DNA of 64,000 bases, taken from Ramichloridium luteum. Taxonomy: Eukaryota > Ascomycota > Dothideomycetes > Mycosphaerellales > Dissoconiaceae. Position numbers and translations under genes: made by a program. Positions 54,919 to 64,000 of this stretch are shown here, one piece after another. Each line of letters begins with the position of its first letter. The stretch's first letter is position 1. The stretch covers positions 124,001-188,000 of the forward strand of contig MTSC01000011.1 in the NCBI GenBank assembly GCA_002368545.1, given 5' to 3'. Under the pieces are notes generated by a model, which saw only the letters and a list, made by a program, of their open reading frames with translations, was not told where the DNA came from and did no database searches.

Positions 54919-57900
54919 ATGCCCTCGGATGATGATGGACCAAAGTCGACGGGAGAGACGAGCGGCGCTGTAGCCGGGGCTCGGGAACGTGGCGCGAGCA
55001 TTAAAGAGTTGGATAAGACCGTCTCGAAAAATGAGAAGTTGGACGAGCCCCAGGCGGAGCCTCCGGTTGCGGATGAGTTTGGCTTGCCTGCGCGACCGCC
55101 GCGGAGGCGAGAGTACTCCGTCTCGCTGAATGATCTGGAAACTCCGGACCAGATTGCGAAGAAGGTGATTGAAGAGACGGGCGGTGTGCAGGCGCCTCCT
55201 GCCAAGGAAGAACCCGAAGACGCAGCTACTTCAGATACGAAAGCCCAGTCAGTGGACGATGCGGATGAAAGCGACAAGTTCGCGACACCGCGGACGAGTC
55301 TGGATAAAGATGGCAAAGCCACGAGTGTGACAAGTCCCGTCTCGACCCGCAGCGTGCAATCACCTTCGAGTCCCACAGCCACGCACAAGCGGGGTAAGGC
55401 CTCGATCAACACAATCTCAGAATGGTCACACCAGCAGATGGTACCGCAGCCGGAGATCGTCGAGGAGAAGGAAGACGAGGGCGAATGGCAGGAGATGCCT
55501 GCGCTGGCCACGCACCGCATCTACGACGACTGGGGCAAAGTCATTGCGAAGGAGTACGGCGAGGTCGATGATGAGACGGTCGCATATAGTAAGATGGGTG
55601 GTGCCGGGAAGGGATACACTCGGGTGCAAGTCGATGAGGATGCTCAATCGGCTACGAGTATGGACGAGAATACAGCATATTTGTTCAAGGAACCGGCATC
55701 AAATGCGCTGGACGACGAGGGCGATGAGTCGCGCGATATTACTTCGCAGATGCAAGCAACCAAGGAAATTTTGACCGAAGGCCAGAGGATTGCATATGTT
55801 GGTATTGTGCGTCTTTCGCTGGTACAGATGTCGCAGGAGATGGACAAGTGGGAGAAGACGAAGAATGCGAAGAAGGCCGTCGAGTTCGCCGTTGAGGCAA
55901 ACAAGATGTGGAGTCAGAAGGTCATGGTCAGGCTGTACACGCACATGGAAATTGATGCGCGGGAGCAGATAATGGTCGAACAGCTGGCTGAACATGGTGT
56001 CCTTCCATCGGACCTCACTCCGACACTGATGCAGAATGCGCGTGTCAAGAATCCAAACGCAGCGCCGGAAGCGACATCAGGGCCACCATCCGCGCGAGTA
56101 TCCACATCGTCTCCTCGACCGGGTGCCGAGAATACAGAAAAGACCGAGACAGCAGAGAAGATGGAGTCATCGACGCACCTCTCGGCGCCCGGGACACCCG
56201 CAACCGAAGCTCCGCCGCCCGCCTACCAGGAACAACACGCCGACGAGCTCACTGTGCAAGATCCCGAAGACCTCGAGAACGACAAGAACATCGACATTGA
56301 TCTACGGTGGACTGTCCTGTGTGATCTTTTCCTTTTACTCATTGGTGAAAGCTCGTACGATGCGCGCTCAAGGACACTCTTGGAGCACGTCGGCGAGGCG
56401 CTGTCTGTCGACTGGCAGGAAATTACGCGATTTGAGAAGCGTGTGACGGATGCGCTTGAAGTTCAAGAACAGGCCGAAAAGGAGAATTGGAACGAAGACG
56501 AACACCTCGAAGCACGACGAAAAGCTGCTCTACGGAAACGATACGTGGTAATGGGTTTGTGTACCGTTGGTGGTGGACTTGTCATTGGTCTCAGTTCAGG
56601 TCTCCTGGCTCCAGTCATTGGCGCCGGTCTCGCAGCAGGCTTCACAGGTATTGGTGTCGCCGGCACGGGTGCCTTCCTGGGAGGCACCGGCGCCGCGGCA
56701 CTCATCGGCACGACAGGAACACTCATCGGTGGCGGCGTCGGACTGAAGACTAGTAATCGACGTACCGGCGCCGTCAAGACATTCGAGTACAAGCCGCTGT
56801 ATAACAACAAGCGAGCCAACCTGATCGTGACCGTGGCCGGCTGGACTGCAGGTAAAGCTGACGATGTTCGACTACCATTCAGTACCGTCGATCCGATCAT
56901 GGGCGATATCTACTCGGTCAACTGGGAGCCCGATATGCTCCGCAGCACGGGTGCGACCATTCAGATTCTTGCCACGGAAGCGTTGACTTCGACTATCCAG
57001 CAGATCCTTGGTGCGACGTTGCTGGCAACGCTAATGGCAGGCCTGTCGCCGCCCATCGTTCTGTTGAAGATCTCCTACCTGATCGACAACCCATGGACCG
57101 TGTCGCTGTCGAGAGCTGATGCTACGGGATTGATTCTGGCCGACTCGTTGATTGACCGCAATCTTGGTCTGCGACCCATCACGCTTGTTGGCTTCTCGCT
57201 TGGCGCTCGTGTGATCTTCTCTTGCCTCAAGGAGCTGGCCAAACGCGGTGCCATCGGCTTGATCCAGAATGTGTACCTTTTCGGCTCACCAGTGGTTGCG
57301 AAGAAGGACGACTATACGCGTGCGCGCACCGTCGTCAGCGGACGCTTCATCAACGGCTACGCAACGAACGACTGGATCCTCGGCTACCTCTTCCGCGCGA
57401 CCAGCGGTGGTATCCGGCGAGTAGCAGGTCTGGCATCCGTGGATGTGCCCGGCATCGACAACCGCGACATCACCGAATGGGTACCTGGCCACATGGCGTA
57501 CCGTGGCATGATGCCCATCCTGCTCGACCAGGTCGGCTGGAAGGTCGACTCGCTCGAGTTTACCGAAATCGAGGATCCTGATCCGGATAACCATGAGCAG
57601 AGACAACGAGAACTCCTCAATGAGATCAAGGAGGCACGCGAGCAGCTCGAGGAACAGCCGGAGAAGAAGGGATTCAAGGCATTTTTCTCGCGTCGGAAAG
57701 CGCCGCAAAAGAAGGCGTGGGAGACGTACGACGAGCGTAGCCAGCGCGTGCTCGAGGGCGACGAGAAAGAGAGCGAGCGGTACGCGGAAGAAAATCCAAA
57801 TGTACTCTTCGACGTCGATGCCATCCGCAAGGAAGCCCTCGCGCTGGCGATCCAGAATCCCTCAGACATTGATGATATCAAGAAGCATCTCAGCGTACGC

Positions 57901-58491
57901 GAGATCGAGACGACGATGCCAGCACTGAAGATCTCAACGGCGACGGCAGCCGGATCACACAAGGACAATTCACCCGCCCACAGCGCCGGCACACCCAACA
58001 GCGCCACCAGCCGGCCAGACGCACTCCGACAATCCCGCAGTTACGACCCCTCCGCCGACTCCATCACTACCCCGAACACAACCCACCAAAACACCAGCTC
58101 CTCCTCCCTCCAAATCCCCAAAACCCGCTCTCCAGACAAGCACCACGTCGACGACGCCGGCTTCCGCGCACCTGCCCGTGCGGTCACGTACCAATACCAC
58201 GGTGGCGGGACCGACCGCGACGCCGGCGAGAACGACGGCGGCATCGCCCGACCACTGCCTTCCCGAGACGCCTCAAGATCGCCCGGCTGGGGCGACGAAC
58301 CGCGGGATCGGCAGCAGAGTCCCGTGCAACAGCCCCAGCAGCAGACTCTGCAGCAATCCAAAGGCGGCGGCAGTCCCGGCGCGAATGGCGTCAGGAGCGC
58401 GTCGACGCCGGCATTGTCGCGGCCGGGGGAAGAGGAGGATGATCCGGAGTTTGGGAAGGAGAGCGAGGAGGTGGAGATGTCGTTTGAGTGA
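54919..58491 (+). CDS. DUF726 (TMCO4-like) membrane-associated alpha/beta-hydrolase
   Basis: Single exon, 1190 residues. A long acidic disordered N-terminus precedes helical segments with LTEGQRIAYVGIVRLSLVQM near residue 290. A Gly/Ala-rich hydrophobic stretch at about 540-615 (LCTVGGGLVIGLSSGLLAPV and GTGAAALIGTTGTLIGGG) is the family's membrane region. The DUF726 hydrolase domain follows, with VTVAGWT, the nucleophile elbow VGFSLGARVIFSCL near residue 757, GSPVVAKKDDY, and the histidine-containing WVPGHMAYRG. The last 230 residues are disordered and charged. The relatives are human TMCO4 and yeast Mil1 (YFL034W), whose roles are poorly known. Catalytic serine and histidine are present, so lipase or esterase activity is possible but unproven. 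Confidence 0.88.
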   Translation: MPSDDDGPKSTGETSGAVAGARERGASIKELDKTVSKNEKLDEPQAEPPVADEFGLPARPPRRREYSVSLNDLETPDQIAKKVIEETGGVQAPPAKEEPEDAATSDTKAQSVDDADESDKFATPRTSLDKDGKATSVTSPVSTRSVQSPSSPTATHKRGKASINTISEWSHQQMVPQPEIVEEKEDEGEWQEMPALATHRIYDDWGKVIAKEYGEVDDETVAYSKMGGAGKGYTRVQVDEDAQSATSMDENTAYLFKEPASNALDDEGDESRDITSQMQATKEILTEGQRIAYVGIVRLSLVQMSQEMDKWEKTKNAKKAVEFAVEANKMWSQKVMVRLYTHMEIDAREQIMVEQLAEHGVLPSDLTPTLMQNARVKNPNAAPEATSGPPSARVSTSSPRPGAENTEKTETAEKMESSTHLSAPGTPATEAPPPAYQEQHADELTVQDPEDLENDKNIDIDLRWTVLCDLFLLLIGESSYDARSRTLLEHVGEALSVDWQEITRFEKRVTDALEVQEQAEKENWNEDEHLEARRKAALRKRYVVMGLCTVGGGLVIGLSSGLLAPVIGAGLAAGFTGIGVAGTGAFLGGTGAAALIGTTGTLIGGGVGLKTSNRRTGAVKTFEYKPLYNNKRANLIVTVAGWTAGKADDVRLPFSTVDPIMGDIYSVNWEPDMLRSTGATIQILATEALTSTIQQILGATLLATLMAGLSPPIVLLKISYLIDNPWTVSLSRADATGLILADSLIDRNLGLRPITLVGFSLGARVIFSCLKELAKRGAIGLIQNVYLFGSPVVAKKDDYTRARTVVSGRFINGYATNDWILGYLFRATSGGIRRVAGLASVDVPGIDNRDITEWVPGHMAYRGMMPILLDQVGWKVDSLEFTEIEDPDPDNHEQRQRELLNEIKEAREQLEEQPEKKGFKAFFSRRKAPQKKAWETYDERSQRVLEGDEKESERYAEENPNVLFDVDAIRKEALALAIQNPSDIDDIKKHLSVREIETTMPALKISTATAAGSHKDNSPAHSAGTPNSATSRPDALRQSRSYDPSADSITTPNTTHQNTSSSSLQIPKTRSPDKHHVDDAGFRAPARAVTYQYHGGGTDRDAGENDGGIARPLPSRDASRSPGWGDEPRDRQQSPVQQPQQQTLQQSKGGGSPGANGVRSASTPALSRPGEEEDDPEFGKESEEVEMSFE

Positions 58492-60501
58492 GTGACTGCT
58501 GGTCTGTCGTTTGGGGGACTGTGATACCCGGGGTTTCGGTGCTGGTTGGCATGCGAGTAGTTCCCTGATCCTTTGAAGTATAGTTATTTCCTTCTCTGCT
58601 CTCCGGAGGTTTGGCATAGCATCATGACGAGATGATTTGGAACCGTGAGCCGAGGATCCTTTTGAGGCATTGTTGTTTTGCTTTTCTTCGCTTCCTTGCA
58701 GGACCGAGCTCAGCGTTGCTCATACTTGGTCCTGCTCTATCTTGATTCATCGCGGTTTCGTTTCTGCATCGCATCATGCTCGTTGTCTTTCGCTGGCTGG
58801 GACGGAGATGAGTATGGGGGTTGTACATATTCATATCACTAATTCGTTGCTCTGAGGATCTCACAACAGTCCTTGTGCTACTACACTATATCTGATTGTA
58901 TCAAGGACAATAGTGGTGGTGAAGCGTGAAGGAGGAATCATGTCGGGGTCTGAGGTGTCCGGAAGGCGCCTGAGGTATCTCGATGTATTACAGCCTGAGG
59001 CGTCCCATCTTTAGAGCGGAGACGAATCGCATTGATATCAACCACGTAAAGAGAGATTTGTGGTCTGCTCACAGAAAAAACAACAAAATATTCACATGCT
59101 TCCCTCCACTTTCTTACTTTGCTTTCTGGTCCGATCAGGTTCGCATGGACGATCATCGTCGGCACTTCTCCGTGAAGCAGTTCCCTTTCCCTCGGGCCAC
59201 GTCCGGATTTCGGGCCGACCGTTATTGATTACCGACACCAGTCAAGGAGGCGCAGTGCCGCAAATTGATATCTCACGACCAGATCGATTCGCAATCTGAC
59301 AGCAAGCCACCTACCTCGCAGGCCTGGCGATTGACAAATAGTAGGATGCCGACGACCTCGCCCCCGACGCGGGCGCTCCTTGGCATTCACCACCGCCCAC
59401 TTCCCACGCCCACTGCATCGTCATGGCTGAGATAGCAAGAGAGTGGGCGGACGCTATTCCCGACCGTTATCATGTCTCGCAGGGGAAAAAAAACTCTGCT
59501 GTTGCAGTAGTTCGTCTTAGAGTGTATGTCAGTCAAGTGAAAAAGTTCAGACGGCAGGAGGTCGCGTGCCCGCATGCCCGCTTTGGCGATCGATCGCGAT
59601 CTGGGACGGGCGCAGCCGGACTGGCCTGCGTGGTAGCCGCCGCGCAGTGTGACTGGTCCGCCGCTGGCTTCCCCGCCCGCCCATCGAACACCAGCCACGG
59701 CAGACGAAGGTCCAGCCACTTGAAGCTTCGGCGCGTGGTGACCTCATCGGCGCGCGGCGAGCTCGAGCTGGGGGAGTGTTCGCCATTGCTAAGTCCTGCG
59801 ATGGGGATGTGCTGTAGTGGTGACGAGTGAACAACACTGTGTATCGTGGCAACCCAGGAGAGACGCCTGTCAAAAATAAGACAACTGCGCACCTCCACCT
59901 CAGGAACCGTAGCCAAATTGCAGCGAAACCACAGCTGCCACGACTCGTGCTTCTCCCAAGCAGCGGCTCCGCGGGCGAGGATGAAAAACATCGTCATCGT
60001 GAAGCTTCACTAGTTTCTTACCGTGTGTCAAGCGCGAAGAGGTGCAGCAATAGGCGCCCCCCTCACATCACTAGCAACTCTCCCACGAGCTGGGAACTCA
60101 CGATCGAGTTGGGCGAAAGGGCAGCACCCGTGTCATCTGATCCCGCGTGAGACAGGAAGCGGCGTGCATTGGCTGCCTACCGACCGTGCCTACCTTGCTG
60201 GGCGACCGTGAAGCGTCCCTCTCATCATTCCGTCCTGGTTCGTCCCCTTCATCCTTCTTACATCTACCTTCGCACCGCCTCTCACCAGACACCGTTTGGG
60301 GAAGATAACGCGCGTGTCGACAATCTACCAGTCACACTCGGCACCACCAAGTGGGAGCCTGCCAGACTTGCGAGGGAGCATCAGGCCGACGGCAAGAACA
60401 CCCCTCGTACCACCAACGAGCCGTGACTGCATCAGCATTGCAATCGAGAAAGAGTAGCCTGCAAGAAAGCAAGGAAATAAAGCATTTACTCCTACCAGGA
60501 C
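58492..60501. other. 2.0-kb gene-free region
   Basis: Only short, non-conserved frames are seen on both strands. The last 80 bp (AAGCATTTACTCCTACCAGGAC) directly precede the DUF2417 gene start and should be leader. No RNA gene or transposon end is recognised. Confidence 0.5.
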
Positions 60502-62310
60502 ATGTCCTCACTTTGGGGCAGCAAAAAGAAGACCACCGACACCGAAGAAGCCACCTCCAGCCAACCACAACCCTCCAGCTCCGCCGAGATGCCGCGCGCT
60601 TCGGAAGAAGTCGACGCCTCGGAGCGCGACCGGCTGCTGCCGACGCAGCCGCGCGCCCCGCCGCACGCCGACGGCTACCTCGACCCGGACGACCCGGCCG
60701 TGTCGCCGTACAACCTCTGGACGGTGCGCTTCCTGCGCAGCCTGTCCGTGCTCTTCATGATGGTCACGTTCGTCTGGTGGGTGCTGCTGCTCGTCAGCAT
60801 CTTCGTCTCGCCGCCCGGCCTGCACACCCGCGGCTCCGGCTTCTTCGACTTCGCCTACACCACCCTGTCCCTCGGCCTGCTGCTCAATGCCTTGCTGTTC
60901 TTCGCGAACCCGAGCAAGGCGATGCGCATCGGCCAGGGCGTCATTGCGCTGTTCCTGCTCATCGATCTGATCATCATTGCCTCCGTTGGCCGTCTGCGCA
61001 TGGAGGAGGGTCCGCCCGGAATTGCCAGCGTCGTCTGGGCCTTCCTCATTGCCACCTGGTGCGTTGTGACTGACCGCGTCGTCGCTTGGGGCAAGGCCGA
61101 GGAGGAGGAGCGTCTGACCGGCCGTGCCGAGACCCGGCACACGCTGAAGGAATGGCTCGCCATTCTGACCGCCACCGTCATCCTGTTAATCTACGCCCTG
61201 ATCGCGCTCCTCTTCACCGCGACCCTCATCATCCGCTCGCGCGACGCTACTCTCGAGGCGCCCGGCGACCGCATCAACGTCGACGGCGGCAAGTACGCCG
61301 TCCACCTCGCCTGCGTCGGCAATTCCACCGTAGACGCCCTGGGCCAGAAAGTCCCTACAGTCCTCCTCGAATCCGGCGAGGAGCCGACGGAGTTCGACTT
61401 CGAGCACTGGGTCTATGCCGCGCAGCAGAACGGCTCGATCGGACGGTACTGCTTCTGGGACCGCCCAGGCTACGGCTGGTCTGACAACGCCCCGTCGCCG
61501 CACTCCGCCGGCATGTCCGCCAACGTCCTCGCCGAAGCCTTGGCCCTCAGTGGTGAGAAGGGCCCCTTCATCCTCGTCTCCGCCGGCTACGGCAGCATCG
61601 TCAGCCGGATCTTCTCCGCGCACAACTTCCGCGACGTCGCGGGACTGCTGCTCGTGGATCCGCTGCACGAGGATCTGCTCGCTTCGCGCATCGGCAACCC
61701 GGCCCGTGGTTTCAGCCTCTGGGGCTGGGGTATCCTCTCGCCGCTCGGCGTTCAACGTGTCCTGGGATCACTGTTCAACGGCCAGACCCGCGAGGACCGC
61801 GTTTACGGCTATGCGGCGATCCAGGGCGGCAAGCTGCTGAAGGCCCGGCTGCAGGAGAACCTCGTCGCGGGCTCCTTCTCCCGCTCGGATGTCGGCCAGG
61901 CGCGCACGGTGCAGCGCGAGGCGGCGAAGGATACCCCGCTCGTCGTCGTGTCCTCCGGCAAGGTCATCGCCAAGGACCCCAGCTGGGAGGACTACCAGCG
62001 GGATCTGACCAACATCACCGCGGCATGCCGCGCGTGGGATGTCGTCAAGGGTGCGGGGCACCAAGTTTGGAGAAGTGAGGAGGGACGCAAAGTGTTGGTG
62101 AAGCGATTGGAGGAGTTGGTGAAGGAAGGGTCGGGAAAGGAGCCGGCGAAGCCTGAACCGCTGCCTAAGGAGCCGGAGAAGGAGCCGAAGACGCCGGAGA
62201 AGGACCCGAAGGAGAAGGATCCGAAGGATGGGAAGGGGAAGAAGGGGAAGGATGGAAAGGGCAAGAAGGGCAAGGATGGGAAGGATAAGAAGGGGAAGAG
62301 TGATTTGTAG
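60502..62310 (+). CDS. DUF2417 membrane protein with degenerate alpha/beta-hydrolase domain
   Basis: Single exon, 602 residues. After a hydrophilic N-terminus with RDRLLPTQ, the DUF2417 region (about 70-245) has several membrane segments, including FMMVTFVWWVLLLVSIFVSP, FAYTTLSLGLLLNALLFFA and ILTATVILLIYALIALLF. The hydrolase-like domain (about 265-545) has YCFWDRPGYGWSDNAPSPHS and the closing KGAGHQVW histidine. At the nucleophile elbow it reads FILVSAGYGSIVSRIF, where the usual Ser position is Gly. The C-terminus is a Lys/Gly/Asp repeat tail (KDGKGKKGKDGKGKKG). Yeast YNL115C is the relative I recall. The membrane compartment is not determined. A catalytic role is doubtful without the serine. 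Confidence 0.87.
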   Translation: MSSLWGSKKKTTDTEEATSSQPQPSSSAEMPRASEEVDASERDRLLPTQPRAPPHADGYLDPDDPAVSPYNLWTVRFLRSLSVLFMMVTFVWWVLLLVSIFVSPPGLHTRGSGFFDFAYTTLSLGLLLNALLFFANPSKAMRIGQGVIALFLLIDLIIIASVGRLRMEEGPPGIASVVWAFLIATWCVVTDRVVAWGKAEEEERLTGRAETRHTLKEWLAILTATVILLIYALIALLFTATLIIRSRDATLEAPGDRINVDGGKYAVHLACVGNSTVDALGQKVPTVLLESGEEPTEFDFEHWVYAAQQNGSIGRYCFWDRPGYGWSDNAPSPHSAGMSANVLAEALALSGEKGPFILVSAGYGSIVSRIFSAHNFRDVAGLLLVDPLHEDLLASRIGNPARGFSLWGWGILSPLGVQRVLGSLFNGQTREDRVYGYAAIQGGKLLKARLQENLVAGSFSRSDVGQARTVQREAAKDTPLVVVSSGKVIAKDPSWEDYQRDLTNITAACRAWDVVKGAGHQVWRSEEGRKVLVKRLEELVKEGSGKEPAKPEPLPKEPEKEPKTPEKDPKEKDPKDGKGKKGKDGKGKKGKDGKDKKGKSDL

Positions 62311-62625
62311 GGCATCGGGGTTGGTTGAGTGGTGAGAGGGAGGGTGTGATGCTTGAGCGGTAATGATTGATTTGGAAGAAGAGGATTATTAGAATGAATC
62401 CATGATCCCGAGGGGTGAAGTTGTGTGAAGTTGGAGGTGGGGAATGCGGCATGAGAAATAATGTGTTTTATGCGCTAGCTTTAAATATACCTATCTTACG
62501 CTTTTGGAATGTTCAGGACCCTCCTCTGCTTGGGTGCGCGATCGTTTCTTGGAGTCCGATGTTATGAGGTTCCTCTCTCGCTGTCACCGACTGGCCGGCG
62601 TAGCGAGCGCTCGCGTGGTACGGTA
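62311..62625. other. 3' flank of the DUF2417 gene up to the transposon
   Basis: 315 bp without a gene; it holds the DUF2417 gene terminator and the left flank of the inverted-repeat element. Confidence 0.5.
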
Positions 62626-62907
62626 GACCGCAGCCTAAACGACGCTTGTGGACAATTCAGCTGATTTTGAAATTTCGCAAAATTTGCAAAATTTGAAGTC
62701 TTTTGATGATTATTTTATAACAAAGATCATATTATAAAATTTGAATAGATAGAATAACAGCTTATAAGCTATTTAATATAAGAATGAGTTCTTATAAATA
62801 TTAAATTCTTATTGATAAAGATATGGCCCAAAATTCTTCAAAAATTTTTAAAATTTTTCGAAATTTTTATAAATTATGGTATATTATATAATTAAGCTAG
62901 ACAAAAA

Positions 62908-62969
62908 TCTATCAAATTATCATCAATATTTGATTACTTCTAATCAAATATTGATGATAATTTGATAGA
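62908..62969. repeat. Perfect 29-bp inverted repeat (hairpin, 4-nt loop)
   Basis: Arms 62908-62936 and 62941-62969 are exact reverse complements (TCTATCAAATTATCATCAAT…), separated by CTTC. Symmetry extends further outwards with a few mismatches. It lies near the middle of the terminal-inverted-repeat element. Confidence 0.85.
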
Positions 62970-63008
62970 CTTTTGGCTTCTCTAGATGTTATAGTATTCC
63001 GTAATTCT

Positions 63009-63036
63009 TAACCCTAACCCTAACCCTAAGGGTTAG
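63009..63036. repeat. Telomere-like CCCTAA array with an inverted GGGTTAG end
   Basis: The sequence has three consecutive CCCTAA units followed at once by GGGTTAG, making CTAACCC-TAA-GGGTTAG symmetrical. TTAGGG is the usual telomere repeat of filamentous ascomycetes. It is inside the mobile element, not at a contig end. Confidence 0.85.
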
Positions 63037-63348
63037 CATTGCATTGATCATTTAATGGTCAAAACAGCATCATATGACCTTTTACGGCTTTTTCCGTTTT
63101 TCTTTGCATTCCGTCGTATTCCAGCTTTTGAAGCCTTTTTTTGATTGTTTTAAGCAAATAACAACATTTATAAAAAGCTAGGATATATCAAAAGATGGAC
63201 AAATGATAGGTCAAAGGCATAACTTGGATATACCAAAGTTTGATATACTCAAACAAACTGCTTATCAAAAGAGAGCTATAATTGCTATTTTTTGAAGCTT
63301 TTTGCGAAATTCTTTGAATTGTCCACAAGCGTCGTTTAGGCTGCGGTC

Positions 63349-63648
63349 GGTACCAGAACTCTATCGGGACGACATCAGCTCATCGCGCGTAGACTTTTGA
63401 TGCAAAGCTGTAGGTACCGTGAAAGGAATGTGACCCATCATGCCAGCGTCGTCACATCGAATCCAGCGGCATTTGAAGTGGATACTGACAAGACCTACCC
63501 GGGTACCCGGAAGTGATATTTCGTCGTTGCACCGGCCCGTTCGATCAATGCCTGGACTTTATGCGAGTGTGATGGGTGATGCGCAGGCCTTTGGATGCAA
63601 GACCGGTGATACGCGTGCCACACCACCAAGGAATGTGACATCACGCTC
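63349..63648. other. Right flank of the transposon without gene
   Basis: 300 bp with no supported coding frame or RNA gene. Confidence 0.45.
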
Positions 63649-64000
63649 GTGATATGTAAAAGCAGGAACATACCTCCGAATTTGATGCGATCACCATCAT
63701 CCCACAAATCGATTTACCTGGCGCGCTCATCGACCATCTTCGATTCCAACCCGCTGTATGCGAAGAGTTGCGCCGAAGCCCTCGAGGAGCTCTCCGCGGG
63801 CGACAACGATTTCCGGAGAGACTGGGCAGCTTACCAGAAGGCTTGATTCGAAGCGTGTAGCGACCGCTCCGCTTAGTTTGGCGGAGCAGACGAGCCCATC
63901 TCGCATCGACTAGAGGACAGCATCGAGCTCGCCAACGTGATCGTCCAATTGCTGGCCGCGCTCAACCATTGCTTGGAAACGCTGCAACAGGCGGGAACGC
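63649..64000 (+). pseudogene. Possible decayed coding fragment running off the window end
   Basis: A single plus-strand frame shows coding-like codon use in two blocks: FDSNPLYAKSCAEALEELSA up to TGA at 63844-63846, and after a TAG at 63874-63876, SIELANVIVQLLAALNHCLE to the window end. Both stops could come from single C-to-T changes (CGA to TGA, CAG to TAG). There is no ATG of good context; the frame opens with a GTG. The family is not recognised, and the two blocks might be unrelated chance frames. Confidence 0.3.

Larger units (their letters stand above)
62626..63348. mobile_element. AT-rich 723-bp element with 34-bp terminal inverted repeats (MITE-like)
   Basis: The ends are perfect inverted repeats of 34 bp: left 62626-62659 begins GACCGCAGCCTAAACGACGC and the right end 63315-63348 is its exact reverse complement, with weaker similarity further in. 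A GGTA sequence sits directly outside both ends (62622-62625 and 63349-63352) and may be the target-site duplication. The interior is very AT-rich, has no coding frame, and contains a 62-bp hairpin and telomere-like repeats. It is most likely a non-autonomous DNA transposon. The superfamily is not identified; AT-richness could be original or due to RIP-type mutation. Confidence 0.8.

Noticed and set aside
63009..63036. Chromosome end (true telomere)
   Set aside because: Only three units, internal, inverted at one side, and flanked by the matching ends of an inverted-repeat element.

Overview
This is a 64-kb piece of a filamentous ascomycete nuclear genome (Pezizomycotina; a Dothideomycete-like black fungus is my best guess, class not certain). 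The evidence is short introns of about 50-110 bp with GTAAGT/GTATGT donors, GC-rich third codon positions, fungal-only families (Zn2Cys6 regulator, hybrid histidine kinase, DUF3659/LEA-like protein, DUF2417 protein), and a TTAGGG-type telomere motif. There are no operons. Exon structures below were inferred by reading conserved protein motifs across splice sites; no transcript data were available.

Layout. 0-6 kb: 3' end of ORC3 (+), a six-exon Ctr copper transporter (-), PWP1 (+) and a GPATCH11-like G-patch protein (+). 6-20 kb is an accessory block: a Zn2Cys6 transcription factor (-) divergent from a monocarboxylate-type MFS transporter (+), with three copies of a CGG-containing hairpin motif between them; a decayed gene with two single-base frameshifts; a GAF hybrid histidine kinase (-); and an acyl-CoA/4-coumarate-CoA ligase-like enzyme with a possible peroxisomal signal (-). 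Sensing, import, activation and regulation sit side by side, which makes a small carboxylate-use cluster a reasonable hypothesis. 20-30 kb: a small basic nuclear-type protein (-), a short F-box/2EXR-type protein (-), SEC20 (-), ERV46 (+) and the nuclease FAN1 (-). SEC20 and ERV46 are both ER-Golgi trafficking genes and share a divergent promoter.

30-45 kb: a secreted FAS1-domain protein (+), a long SNT2-like BAH/PHD/SANT chromatin protein (+), and an IQ-motif calmodulin-binding-type protein (+) with a 13-nt microexon. These are separated by long gene-poor leaders of 2.6 and 3.5 kb. 45-62 kb: a 2021-residue LEA/DUF3659 repeat protein (+) with 17 repeats, the PP2A methylesterase PPE1 (+), UTP23 (-), a DUF726 (TMCO4-like) membrane hydrolase (+), and a DUF2417 membrane protein (+) whose alpha/beta-hydrolase domain lacks the nucleophilic serine.

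62-64 kb: an AT-rich 723-bp element with perfect 34-bp terminal inverted repeats, a large internal hairpin and a short telomere-like array, most likely a non-autonomous DNA transposon. It is followed by what looks like another decayed coding fragment running off the end.
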